A stretch of 64,000 bases of DNA from Druceiella hillmani (taxonomy: Eukaryota > Arthropoda > Insecta > Lepidoptera > Hepialidae), in NCBI GenBank assembly GCA_039881145.1, contig JAYKKI010000032.1, positions 10,841,501 to 10,905,500 on the forward strand. The letters are read 5' to 3'. Positions 24,293 through 38,780 of this stretch are shown in pieces (positions within the stretch are counted from its first letter, which is position 1; each line of letters starts with the position of its first letter). Under the pieces are notes generated by a model. That model was not told the DNA's origin. It ran no database searches and saw only the letters and a program-made list of their open reading frames with translations. A program made the position numbers and the translations under genes.

Positions 24293-24303
24293 TATATATA
24301 TAA
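24255..24303. repeat. (TA)n microsatellite
   Basis: Short TA tract with one tgtaca interruption. Confidence 0.9.
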
Positions 24304-24599
24304 TTTTATATCAGCATTTACTTATAGTAAGTTTAAGCTAATTGCATTATTATCTAAATATTATAGGTATTTATCAAGTGACACTGGTACTAGCATTATA
24401 AATTTAAGTGTCTATTTAAGCCATTATTTCCCAATAAAAGAACAAAGCAAAAAATATTACAATAATAATATTAATTAAAAACACTTATGCCAAATTACTA
24501 GACAAAAATGTTTTTGTAAATGTAGAAAAAAAACTTAATTTGAAAATAAATAATTTTATGATAGTCAAAATAATATTTATACTCAAGTCATTGAGACTA

Positions 24600-24770
24600 T
24601 TGTCGAATGAAGGCCTCTTCCATGTTTTGTCATTACTTTCTGTCCTTCACGAACCAATCGCCATCTTTGGCACTGAAATCACTCATAATAATCGTGTTTG
24701 ATCCTGTAGCCTCCAAACTCGTTTTAAGATGATTGTAGAACATATTAGTAGTAGACGCTATTAAAGTATA
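24600..24770 (-). pseudogene. LINE endonuclease fragment, RTE-like
   Basis: The minus strand from 24,770 down to a stop at 24,633-24,635 reads like part of the apurinic (APE-type) endonuclease of an RTE-like non-LTR retrotransposon. It has Y-x-(P)-T-S-T-T-N, then FYNHLKTSLE, then IIMSDFSAKDGDW. The usual family motif is GDFNAK; here it is SDFSAK, so the catalytic Asp is kept while Gly and Asn are changed. Only about 45 codons are readable and the rest of the element is lost. Assignment is by motif memory only; any APE-type LINE is possible. Confidence 0.55.
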
Positions 24771-25736
24771 TTCAATCACTTTTCGTAGTATTTCTTTTTA
24801 ATTTCTACACAATTTTTACATGTAATTATTGTTCAATTTAATTAAAGCAGGTGTCAATAATTACACATTTCCTTTAATTTTTAATATAAATTATTAAGTT
24901 TTAGTAAATCAAATGTTTACGTTTGGTTAAGTTTTATGTTTACAATGAAGGATCTCAGGCACTTTACAAATTGCTGGCTTTTGGTTATTCGATATAGTAA
25001 TTTTCAGATACTTACAAACTTAATTAACTTTCAATATTTTTCTGTGCTGCTTTCGTCGTATGCATCTATAACCGTTATAAATATCACATGATTTTTTCTT
25101 ATGTACCTGAAAAAATATACTATTTCACAAAATATTTCATCATATCAATATCATTTTGGTCTGATAAAGTGAAGAAACAAGTTTTCTTGAAGATAATTTT
25201 CACTATAAAAAATTATCCCATATGAACAATCTGTCAAAATACTAGAATTGTCATAATAATCAGAGTGGTGATTATGTGGCAATGTATTAGAGATTTTTCT
25301 GTAATTAACAACGCTGAGTGGTTTTTATTTATTAGGGTTATAAATATATTTAAGATCTTCACATATTATTAACTTAATATTTAAAATAAACTTCATAGTT
25401 AAAATAAATGTTACTACTACTAGCAAATGGTTACATTAACCTTCAGCCCCACATTGGAGCTATATATTCACATAAGGTGGTCAGTATCGAACTTAGGCCT
25501 GTCATATATTATAATTTTAATTCTTCGATAGATGCTAACTATACGTTTCATGATAGTGATTTTAAAAATGATAAAAGTTTCGAAAATTTTAACGCCGACT
25601 GTTTCGATATTTTTATTCAAGTCTAATTAATATCATATGTTGAAAGATATAAATTGTTTCCTTGGACGTTTATATTTTCAAATATAATTCTTACTTTCAC
25701 CCGACTACCATACTTTACGCACAGCTGTAATACGGT

Positions 25737-25737
<1 letters not shown>
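24771..25737. other. AT-rich DNA, no gene seen
   Basis: A 72-codon frame at 25,408-25,626 (plus) has no recognised motif. Nothing else stands out. Confidence 0.55.
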
Positions 25738-27104
<1,367 letters not shown>

Positions 27105-27480
27105 AATCGACATAATGTTTAATATCGATTCAGTATTTACATAAATGGTTGGGTTGGAGATAAAGAAAAAAATGGTAAATTATTAGTTTACCGAAAATAT
27201 ACACGCGTGCCACGTGAATAATATATTCACGTGGCACGCATGTTTTATTTTCATGTCATATTTTTTCGCCAGTAAATTTCGATTCGGTACTCGACATTGA
27301 GAGCTTATTGTTAAATAAGCCCTCAATGCACGTAAATAATATAACCACGTAAATACAATTCTTTTGTATTCAGGTGGTTATGCTACCTATGTAAGTACCT
27401 ACTAGTGCCACGTGAATAAAATTCTCTCTCTGGGAAGCTTTATTTTTGGCGAACTCTTTTCTTCTGTAAATATTTACTAA
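27105..27480 (+). repeat. SD2-related segment, unit 1
   Basis: Resembles 34,195-34,545 and 40,545-40,895. It shares 'gattcagtatttacataa', 'aaaaaaatggtaaa', 'acgcgt/ccacg', 'ccagtaaatttcgattcggtactcgacattgagagctt' (against 'ctggtaaatttgaatttgatactcggtactgaaagctt'), then 'gtaaatacaat'. This suggests that the 33.7-45.2 kb duplication once had a third unit to its left. That unit is now too diverged to follow except for another short anchor at 28,605-28,660. Confidence 0.6.
27205..27239. repeat. Perfect palindrome with CACGTG
   Basis: Two 16-base arms, gcgtgccacgtgaata and its exact complement, are separated by ata. Each arm contains cacgtg, itself a palindrome and the canonical E-box. The word gtgccacgtgaata occurs again at 27,406. 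The equivalent places in the SD2 relatives (near 34,348 and 40,716) have only one half, so the inverted copy is specific to this unit. Confidence 0.85.
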
Positions 27481-28205
<725 letters not shown>

Positions 28206-31200
28206 TATATGTATCTACATATTTGTACCAAGATCGACTTCCAATCATCTGCAAATAAGAACCTAGAAAGCATTTAGTAATTCGCTAAGTTGCGTTAAGA
28301 ACCACGATCAACTTAAAAAATGCTGTAATTTATATTCAACATTCACTGAATGCAGCATATTTTTAAGTTCAATTTTATATTTCTCTTTTCTTTTATATTT
28401 CATTTATTTGAAAATAACAACTGTGAATTTTACGTTAACGATTCTATTTCTATACAAATCGATTCCCGACAAAATTTATTATCAAAATTGTTGTGAATGA
28501 AAGAAATATTCCTAAAAGCGACATAATATGTAACATTGAATCCCTTAATAAAAAAGATAAAATGCTAATGCACTATGATAACAGTTTGATTAAAAAAAAT
28601 TTCAGTTCCAGATGATATGATGGTCCCTATGAAATTTATAAAAATAGACGATGAACCATATTGTAATGTCTGAAGTTTTTGGTAAAATTCGATGTTAAAA
28701 AATTATTACAACAAAAAAAAATTACTGAATGAACGTAAAAGCATTATCACATTTGAGACAAATAAACTCTATTAAGTCACTTTTCAATTATGAATAATAA
28801 AAATTTCTTTTTAAGATCTTATTTTCGTACCATAAAAGCGTAAGTTTCGCCACATTGTAAATCGAGGAAAGATAGGTCCCGCATGGAACTCTTTATTTAA
28901 GTAAACCTGTTACGTAAGAGTAGAGACTATAAAATATGTTGAAGAACTCAAAAAGTTAAAATTTGTAATCATTGCCTTAGTTTTGCGAAATTGTAATGTA
29001 ATTAAAATGATTATTTTTTAAAGTTTCGGCATAAGCAATTTTGGAGATAGAGGGGGAGAAACATACTTTTTGTATACATTTTCAACAATATATCTATAAT
29101 TGTCTCACATAAAATTTTTCAAAAATCGTTTCGAAAGGAATCAACTTGCTCCTTTTAACGATATTTTGACGCGATACATGAATTGTGAAATTTTTGTGTA
29201 GTTTAATTGTACCCCTAAAAGATTCCCTTTGGATATTTCCGAGTGTCACCTATAGAAATATTTGGGGTTAAAATTCTTATCATTATGCAAAATTTAAAAT
29301 TTTTACGTCAAACGATTTCCAAAAAAACATGTAGTTATTATTAAAAATATTTCTGAAATTTTCACAAAATAATTCAAAAATTAATACAAAAAAATAAATA
29401 AAAAATCAGTTCATTTATTTACATCCTCTAAAATATATAAATATCTATATGTGTCAACTGCAGATTTACGCGAACCAGTACACTATATCACTACGTCGAA
29501 TTTCAAGTCTCTACTTTATATGGAACCTGAAAAAAAGTTGGCGATAGGAAGACAAACGGATGGGCAAGTGAATGATCTTACAAGTGTTATGTTTTTTTTA
29601 GATACCAAACTCTAAAATTAGAATAGCTAAAATGGAAATCTTGTATGTTGATCTGAGTAAAAAACTATGTTACTGCAATGGATAGCGTGCTGTTCTACAA
29701 CCAATAAAAGCAAAAATTATCATAAGTTAAAACAAAAAATGTTCTTATTTCTCATAACCCTAAAATGACAGCATTTGGCAGAATCGTACATTATAGTGTC
29801 GCTAACTAGTGAATGTCAAAATAAAAAACCTCGTTGCGATACCGCCATTTTCAGAGAAGGAAGTCATAAAATGTTATTACGAGTTATTTTTCTTCCATTT
29901 TTTCTATTTACTTGTTGGTTACAATTTAAGATTGGAGAACCAAATACAAGTCCCTAATATTTTATTCACATTTTTATTCACTCGTTTGTACAATATGTGA
30001 TCAGGTTAAGATCATTGTTGGACTCCCTATCACTTCCGCCCTGAGACAGAATAGCATGGAAGCAACTAGTTATCTCCTCTAGTAAAGCGCTACAAGACAG
30101 TCATGATCTTCATTAATAAAAATGGGACAGAGAATAAATACAACTGCAGCTTAACCAAAAAAGTGAAGACTTCCACTCATTGCTTTAATTTTTGTTAACT
30201 ATTGGAATATGTATCCATTATAATAGTATTCTACCACTGATCTAAAACTTTGATAGTATTACTTGTTCTACAGTTTTATTTTCCTTAAAAATTAATAAAA
30301 ATCAACTGTTATCAGAGTTTTGGGAACTAATTATTATATACCATATATTGTAAACATTTTAATTGTTCTATTTAAAATAAAAATTATTATAATGAACCGT
30401 CGAATGAAATTTTGTTTCATTGTTTGTCGTTACTTTGTACCAAGTATTCATTACTTTAAGTTGCTTTTTATTTTTTTCTGAAAATTTATAAGTTTACCAT
30501 TTTATTCCGTGATGGTAAAAGAATAAACAATGTTGCTAATGAAATATTAGTGTCAATAATATGAATTAATTTTGTTACGAAAATGGAAACAATCGCTCAT
30601 GCTTTTGACCTAAACTAGTAAATATATTATATTTTAGTATCAACTGATGTCTTTACAATATAATCGAAGCATTTGTACCATATTTATATAGTTGTGAGTA
30701 TAAAAAAATATAAAAACATGAAAAACACCCCCTTTTTGTTAAATTTAAGAAATTACTATTTTGCAATATCACATAGCTTCTGCCTTTTATTTCAACCACT
30801 TCGTAATCTTGGCCAAAAATTTGTAAATGTATTCCTTGTTTTCGAGTGTTTTATATGTACAAGTGTATTATTCTTTAGACACTACATGATTGATGACGGA
30901 TACACAACGGGAAACTGTTGCTTTCAGTTGGAATGATGAATTGAAATGTAACTTCTATCTGACGGTAAAACTTAGTCGAATAAAAATGGCCGTCAGAATT
31001 GATCGCCATCATAATTCAAGTCTGATAACGTCTAATATATTTAAGTTATCAATTGTATTTCATAAATTTTATCAATATTGTCTTACTCATTTAACCCTAC
31101 TCATCGAGTCCAAAAAGTTATTGCCTAAGTATACAGACAATTAAACTGAATTTCCTAAGCTCAACGTAAAAAGAATATAATATTCATAAGTAAAATTTTA

Positions 31201-33033
31201 TATTCTCTACTCAAAATTTGTCAGGAAAGGTCAATCAACTTTTCCTTGTTACAGATTTGGGATGTAGTTATTTGAATTTAACTAGCTTCAATATTTTTAT
31301 ATTTTTATAATTTGAAAGTGAATGGATGTTATGTTATGGGACTGTAGTTTTCATTTATTTTCTCTGATCTAAAACCTATTATATAACATTTTATTTCTAA
31401 ATTTAAACGCTTTGTATTTCTAATTATAGACAAACTAGTTCAAGTTTTTACCTTTAACCAGGAAAAGTCTAATAACCTTCATTGTACATATAATATATAT
31501 GGGCACCAGTTCATTTATGCATATATTTTTATTCATTGATATTTGACTACAGGTAAAAACACGTACACAAATATTACACCAAAATGTCAAATTTAATAAA
31601 ATATCATAACAATATATTGCACGAAAACGATAAATGACTAAATTCTATATATGGTAATTTTGCAAATATTTATAATATCACTATTAAACAAATCGACGGT
31701 ATCCATTTGTCTCTTCTTTATATTTTATAAAAATCTATGGATGAATCAAATATGTGATATATTGGTGCACAATGTGCTTTACAAGTGAACATATGCGTGA
31801 ATATAATTCTAATCATTACCTCTAAATTTTATTAAAACGATTACCAAATTCATTGCGGATGCGTTGATCACACTTAAAATTTTAAAATATGTGCATAAAA
31901 ATATGAGGGTCGTTTAATTACAGTCAAAATACAAAGTTTTAACTTGTTATCAAAATTATTTCTTAAGTGTTTATGCACATGTTTTTTAGATTATTTCAAA
32001 TTTTAAAAAAATTAAAGGCAAAATTCCCGAATAGACCGGCTTAAATACATTTCCTCTTAACTTTCATACGACTGAGTATCGTACTAACATATCTTTTATA
32101 TGGTATACTCAGTGTTTGCTATAAACTTTATCTATTTTATTGCAAGAAAGTCTGAAATTAAAGAATTTTCATTACAATGAAGGGGAAAATAGTTGTTTTT
32201 AAGGTAATATTCCAAAATTAACACAACGAAATCCTTACAGAAACGTAATAATATTTATCTGTATACCTATCTGATACAGTTTCTAAACTTTTCAATAGTT
32301 TAACTTATTAAATCCTAATTGGGTTGTTAACTGCAGCCATAAACGAAGTTCATAAAAATTCCTAATGCAAATTTAATTAAAATAGCATTATAAATAATTG
32401 GTCTAATAATATTTTGCCATACATAGAATAAATATTAGTTTTGAATGAACACAAAATAATTAGTTCAAGAAATCTAATAATACGTTAATAAGTAGCATTT
32501 AATTAAAGTTGGAAAATCGTCCTTACGGTAAAACTTATTCAAAGGCTACAACCATTTCCGTACCTATGCAGGGGTTTCATTGTAGCCCATTTAGTCTGTA
32601 GAAATATAATGTAGAACTTTTATGAGTGGAATATCTATGTAACAAAAATATGATTAAATAATTTAAACAAATAAAATGGGATGGTAACATAATCCTTACA
32701 AAAATAGAGATGTTTTCTTCTATTTAACTCTATGTTATTTTTCTTAGGGTTACATTTAATTTAATGGAAATGACTATTTATTATCCGATTATGCAAAACG
32801 ACCAGAATATTAGTCTTCAACTAAGTTATTTGTTGAATTCTGTGGAATTGATGGCGTAAAATGTGGACGAAAAATACAAATTGAACATAGTACAACTAAA
32901 ATAAGGCACGCTACTGCCTTAATATATTGGAAAACATGACATTATACTCGTGTAAATTTCTAAATTACACAACAAATCATTTTTACATAGATTCTCAGGA
33001 ACCTGACATGCAAATTAAGGGTTATATGCAATT
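28206..33033. other. AT-rich DNA, no gene seen
   Basis: Scattered frames of 60-87 codons (29,775-30,000, 30,673-30,936 and 30,890-31,144) show no domain, no matching composition and no support from the SD2 relatives. A short block at 28,605-28,660 ('tggtccctatgaaatttataaaaat') resembles 41,350-41,390 and 35,305-35,340. Nothing else was recognised. Confidence 0.55.
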
Positions 33034-33034
33034 A

Positions 33035-33083
<49 letters not shown>

Positions 33084-33084
33084 C

Positions 33085-33116
<32 letters not shown>

Positions 33117-33130
33117 TATACATATATATT
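33034..33130. repeat. (TA)n microsatellite
   Basis: TA tract of about 100 bases with tgtata and tctata variants. Confidence 0.95.
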
Positions 33131-36100
33131 TACATATTATTGAAAAAAAATTAATTCAAAACTTATATAAGAACTTGCAAATTCACTCATAGATAAAAAT
33201 ACACAGTTGTCAAAGGTAACATTTAAAATTTGGTAAACAAAATAAAATCAAAGCCAATGTTATGTATACACTATGTATACATACGACTCCGATGCCTCTT
33301 ACATTCTTTTGATATGAGTTTTCGTAAATTTTTTTAATTTATAAAGGTAGAGTTGTTACGAAAATATAAATTGAAAGCACTCCATTCATGTTTACAAAGT
33401 TCATTTTCTTGTCAATGACTTTATTCATATTTTAAGGTTGTTCAAAGATTAGGTTGTGCCGAGTCGTGGGACTTCCTTTAGCTTTTGATATATAAAGATT
33501 ATTTTTTATTTTATAGCTCATGTTGATACCAAAGCGTGTTTTTCAATTTTTGTAAGCTATATTTTTATTCCTTTTGTAGGTAAAAATAATGGAATTTTCT
33601 TAATAAAATTAATTTGCATCACTGACTTCACATTTCCCATAATCTTTTAGAATAATAATTTATAACACATTTTCACTAAATTTATTTTAATGTGCGCTGT
33701 GGTCGTACACTTTTATTTGAAATACGTTTTTACTCGTGATGTCGAGACGTACCCAATAATACATTCATTTTATTTAGTCGAATAAAACTCCTATCCATAA
33801 AATATATTCCCCAACTTATAAGTCTTAAATTTCCTTTTTGTATTATTTATATTAAAGTTTCGGAGCCAGGGAACGAAGAAATGAAACATAGCTGTGGCAG
33901 AAAGAAATAGATAAGAAAGTAATGAGAAAATGTTTTCATGGGCGCTATGACGTATACTTGTAGTGGATGTTAATATTACATTTAACTTTTAAATAAATTA
34001 TTATTCAATACTTTAAATAACATATTTAAGTCTTTTTAACGAATCTAGGTTCATTAAAAGACTATTTTGGAAAGAACTAAAATATGATTCAAGGAACATG
34101 ATTTATAAACTGAAACAAGCAAGAGAAGTTTAAAATATAATGATACTCAAAGACCGTAGAAAAACTAGAAATAAATTCACATGCGAGGCCAGAAATATTC
34201 TCGGATTCAATATGAAACTTATGTACATTCGCTCGAAGTTTAATATTGCTTCGGTATTTGCATAACAATACTCGTATATACTGCTCGGTTGTAGAGACTG
34301 AAAAAAATGGTAAACACTTACCTTATCGAAGATAAGACATGCGTTCCACGCGAATATATTGCCCTGGTAAATTTGAATTTGATACTCGGTACTGAAAGCT
34401 TGTAGGCAGACGTCGAGTAAATACAATACTTCATATAGCTAGCTTTTTATACTTCATACGCTCTTGACGTGTAGACAAATGGTGGTGTTTCGTATAAATA
34501 TTTGTACCTTTTGGAGGTCAAGATAACAGCAAATTTTGTAAGCGGTTTATTCAAAGTTTATTTTGAAGTTTACGCATGAAATGATGAATTACGATTCTGA
34601 TTTTTCTGCAATTTTATCATATTCATGTTTACAATACCAGTACTATTCACTTTTTTACAAAAATTTTGCTTTTTAATATATTTTATGAAAATATAACTTA
34701 ATATATTTTAGGGTCATATATTTTATGAACATATTTTAAGTATTTTGGTTACCTTAATTACAAAACAAGCAAAATATTTTTATGGATTTATTTTAAACTA
34801 ACTCTGTCTACTATTTCGTTTCTGTCGATATTTGTATTTATTCTAGATAGATTATTTAAAACAAAATCGAAGTAAGTTATGAACGTATATAATTAATTCA
34901 AGGTTTGGCTACTGTAACGTAGATTGCACTTCATGGAGTTCTATCGAGTTTTTTGGTAATCACGGGTTCTACTACAGTACTATAGATGGCGCCCTATGCA
35001 TTTTACTTCACTATTACAATACGAACGGCGTCTTATGGAGTATAATAAAAAATATAGATATCATCTAAAAATATATTCAATGCTTATCAGAGAATGAGAT
35101 AATAATATGGTTTCCCACAATAAGATTTTCAGATTTTTGATACTGCAGTTAAATATGTATATATTTGACTGCAGTAAAGCTTATGCAATGCATATGTGTG
35201 GGTACTCAAAAAGGTATATGATAGTGCTTCACGGTATCTAATACTAACATCATTCAAAATTCGAAAGCATATGAGATATCACAATGAAAAGAAAACCAGG
35301 TTGATGCCGGAGTCACTACGTATAATATTTGGATAATCCATATCAATAACATCAGTTTTGAATTAATTCCATTCATACAGATAGATAGACATGTTTTTTA
35401 ACATGATATTCATTTTAGTAACCCTACATACAAACGGAAAAAAATAGTGAAAGATGAAAATTACTAAATCGCAGACAGACCCTTCAATTTTATTTATGTG
35501 TATTAATAATGGTTTATTAAGCCTTTTTAGTCTACTACATAATTTGTTCTACAATGAAGTTTGCATTTTATTGTTATAGTAATATATTTTCATACATGTA
35601 AATATTTACGAAATAATGTAAACATTAAATCAATAAAACCAATGGGGTTATAAATGTATGCTTTTATTTCAGTTTTTATTACTGTAATAATAAACGTTGG
35701 AAAAATTGGTGCTCTACATTAATGCATCTAATATACATACTTAATAATAAATTTGCATACACATGATTATAATCCAAGATTTATTTCTTTCGATGAGGAA
35801 GGAGAAAGAAATTCAAAATACATGTATATTATAAAAGACATTTTTTTTAAATATTTGTCTAACATTTATGGAAAACCATACCAAAAGTATCTACTAAAAA
35901 AATTATGCTTATTTGTTCACACTGTCAAAATTATGAGGCTTTAATAGACAGACGGGTATAACAAAGTTACAAGCGTTCATTGTGTTGTGTCAGATGTGTA
36001 TATTTTACTATTGTTAAAAGTGCATTCAAACAAAAGTGCATTAAAGAAAAAATATTAGATGTCCCTGGATACGTAAAAGTGATGACAAAAAAAGTTTTAA

Positions 36101-36702
36101 CATAGATATTACTTTATTTGACGTTAAGAAGTGCATTCTAAACACAGTCTTTTTTAATTTTTAAGTTATAATTTGAAGCAAAATTTTTTTAACTTGCTCT
36201 ATCTTTAAAAAAAATTGAGATAAAATGAAAAAAAATCACATAATTATTTCATTTTGGGGTTAACTACGAAGCCTGGTTTAAACAACGCCGGTTATATTTT
36301 TTACGAAACTGCAAGCAATTATTTAAAAAATTTTCTGCAAATATTGAGTTATTAATATCAGTCAATAATGACGAAGTGAACAGAACCTGTCTCCGCCCTT
36401 GGAAGCGGTTCCTCATACTTTGCTTTTCACAAATAGGAAGTATTCCAATATCACGTATTTTATTCACAGTAAAAGGTTTAAGAACGATAAGCAATTTTAA
36501 TTTTGTTAATTCATTCCAGCTGGGAAAAATGGTTCTTATAATGTTTTTCTTGCGCTTACAAAAAACATGACATCCAATATCATTACATGGTGAAAAATAA
36601 AGGACATATTAAAAATAGTCTAACCTTTTACTATATTAGGATAATTAAAAATAGCCTAACCTTTTACTATATTAACCATTTATAGGTACATTTTATGTGC
36701 AA

Positions 36703-37545
36703 GTTCTACTCATACTTTATATTTTTTTTAATTGACACGAGAATTCACATACCTGTAAGCAAGACACATGATTTTGTGAAGTTGCATTGAATTCTACTTA
36801 TATCGAATTAAACTAATATATTGTACTGACCAACATCTAAATATCACAAGTTCAAGAGTTCACTATTAAAACATAGCTAATATTGTATATGATATGTTTA
36901 CTAAAAAAACAGCAGTTCTTCTCATATTTTATATTTTTTTAATTGATTCGAGAATTAACATACCTGTATACATGACACATGATTTTGTGAAGTTGCATTG
37001 AATTCTACTTATATCGAATTGAACTAATATGTTGTACTGACCAACATCTAAATATCACTAGTTCAAAGGTTCATTATAAAAACATAGCTAAAATTATATA
37101 TGATATGTTCCCTAAAAAAACAGCAGTTCTACTCATATTTTATATTTTTTAATTGATTCGAGAATTAACATACCTGTATACATGACACATGATTTTGTGA
37201 AGTTGCATTGAATTCTACTTATATCGAATTGAACTAATATGTTGTACTGACCAACATCTAAATATCACTAGTTCAAAGGTTCACTATAAAAACATAGCTA
37301 AAATTATATATGATATGTTCACTAAAAAGACCGCAGTTCTACTCATACTTTACATTTTTTTAATTGATTCGAGAATTAACATACCTGTATACATGTCACA
37401 TGATTTTGTGAAGTTGCATTAAATTATATTTATATCGAATTAAAGTAATATGTTTTACTGACCAACATCGAAATATCACAAGTTCAAAAGTTTGCTATAA
37501 AAACGTAGCTAAGGTCGTATATGACATATTCACAAAAAACAGCTA
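36703..37545 (+). repeat. Four-copy tandem array, unit 210-212 bp
   Basis: Units start at 36,703, 36,915, 37,126 and 37,336, each with 'gttct(a)ctcata(c/t)ttt', 'aattga(c/t)(a/t)cgagaatt', 'catgattttgtgaagttgca', 'atatcgaatt', 'actgaccaacatc' and 'atatgatatgtt'. The middle two are nearly identical and the outer two more diverged, as expected from unequal exchange. A single diverged unit at 42,778-42,965 is the equivalent in SD2 unit 3. No frame or RNA-like fold is obvious. Confidence 0.9.
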
Positions 37546-38203
37546 AAATTGTCAATAATACTGCACTTGTACGAGAAATATTGAATGTCGAGTAGAATTC
37601 ACGGATGATTTTGATAATTTAGAAAAATAAACGTAAAGAAAAAAGGAAAAAAGCCAACGTATAGTAGTAATGTATAATAGAGCTTCTTAGTAAAGTATTG
37701 AAACATTAGGTATTAATAAAAATTTAAACTTACTTTTGTCGAGAACATATTTTACTAACGCTAAAAACAATTTGCTAAAATTAATATTATTTCCGTCTAA
37801 TCAATTATTAAAATAGATCTGATATTTCAAGGTTTAAATTAACGTAACCCAATTAAACAAAATGTATTCTAAAATGATTTGGTATGACTTCGTAATATGA
37901 GGAACGTATTAGTTTTAAATTAGTTTGAGATCAACTTACTTCACATTTAAAAATATTACGAAAATTAGCCTTGGAATGTAAACTGTGTAAATTTTTTTCA
38001 AAGTTATGTTAATATAAATCTTTATGAGCTACAGAACTACGTATTTTTTATCTCCTTGACACCTTCCGTAATTCTTCTTAAACATTCGCAATAATAATGT
38101 TGTGATCTAACGAGCTTATATTTTAAAATAGCTACTGTTAAACTATCCCATGTAACTGGTGGCAAAATCCATTTGCACACAAAATCGTTAGAAAATAGTG
38201 AAA

Positions 38204-38240
38204 TATTACACTTCAATGCGCGCTGTGTTGAAGTGTAATA
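38204..38240. repeat. 13-bp inverted repeat
   Basis: Arms tattacacttcaa and ttgaagtgtaata are separated by tgcgcgctgtg. The matching place in SD2 unit 3 (about 44,715-44,745) lacks the second arm. Confidence 0.8.
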
Positions 38241-38289
38241 CTAAATAGGACGATGACGAAACAACCTTTACGTCCTATAAACCCAATAC

Positions 38290-38455
38290 ATGGTCAATAG
38301 ACTATTGAGAAACCGCAACAATCGCGAATTGGCCCTGAGAGCTTCTTGCGGTCGAACCGCTTGGTGGAATCGACTTTGTGGTCACACAAATCTTGAACTG
38401 ACTACCCTGACTCAGCCGTTACATGTCCCGTGGACGTTTCATGAAATTACAGGTA
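38290..38455 (+). repeat. Conserved repeat rep-E, copy 1
   Basis: A GC-richer block with 'caatagactattgagaaaccgc', 'tcgcgaattggcc', 'gagagcttcttgcggtcgaaccgcttgg', 'atcgactttgtggtcacacaaatcttgaac' and 'cgtttcatgaaattac' (each shown in fragments; it is interrupted by small differences among copies). Copies 2 and 3 are near 44,790 and 54,950. Conservation is higher than in the flanks. On the minus strand one frame, around DLCDHKVDxTKRFDRKKLS, is shared by copies 1 and 2 and partly by copy 3. I do not recognise it. Confidence 0.65.
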
Positions 38456-38780
38456 AAACGAAATGCTGAAATTGGTAGCGTCCATCTAAATTAAAAGATC
38501 CGTTAATAAATTTTAAATGACGCAAAGACACGTTTAGAAAAATGAATGTGATGATATTAGTTTATTTATGTACTTTGTATTTCACGCCATTATTGTTCGC
38601 GAAGTATGTATATATTGAGAATTGTTATATTAGTTTGATACGTTTAATTGTGAGCATTTATTACGTAATTAAGAGACAAGTATTGTACAGGTTTATTGAA
38701 TGCTACACCCTAATCGATCAGTACTTATTCAATTATTATTATCTATTAGCGGGTTCCATATATACATATTTATATGTAAA

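Larger units (their letters stand above)
33720..38780 (+). repeat. Tandem duplication SD2, unit 2
   Basis: About 5 kb matching 40,120-45,230 in the same order and orientation, offset 6.1-6.5 kb. Anchors are 33,785/40,198 (aaaactcctatc.ataaaatat), 34,170-34,545/40,537-40,895 (best conserved), 34,965-35,000/41,140-41,180 (ctac...tatagatggc), 35,300/41,350 (gagtcact), 35,505-35,590/41,555-41,640 (ataatggtt...tctacataatt), 36,703/42,778 (the 212-bp segment), 38,150-38,450/44,655-44,945 (rep-E), and 38,535-38,690/45,040-45,180. Frames lying in it are not conserved between units, so no gene is called. Confidence 0.7.

Noticed and set aside
38341..38360. tRNA or SINE B-box-like word ggtcgaaccgc in rep-E
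   Set aside because: No A box at the right distance, no cloverleaf and no poly-A tail. The word is not fully kept in copy 3.
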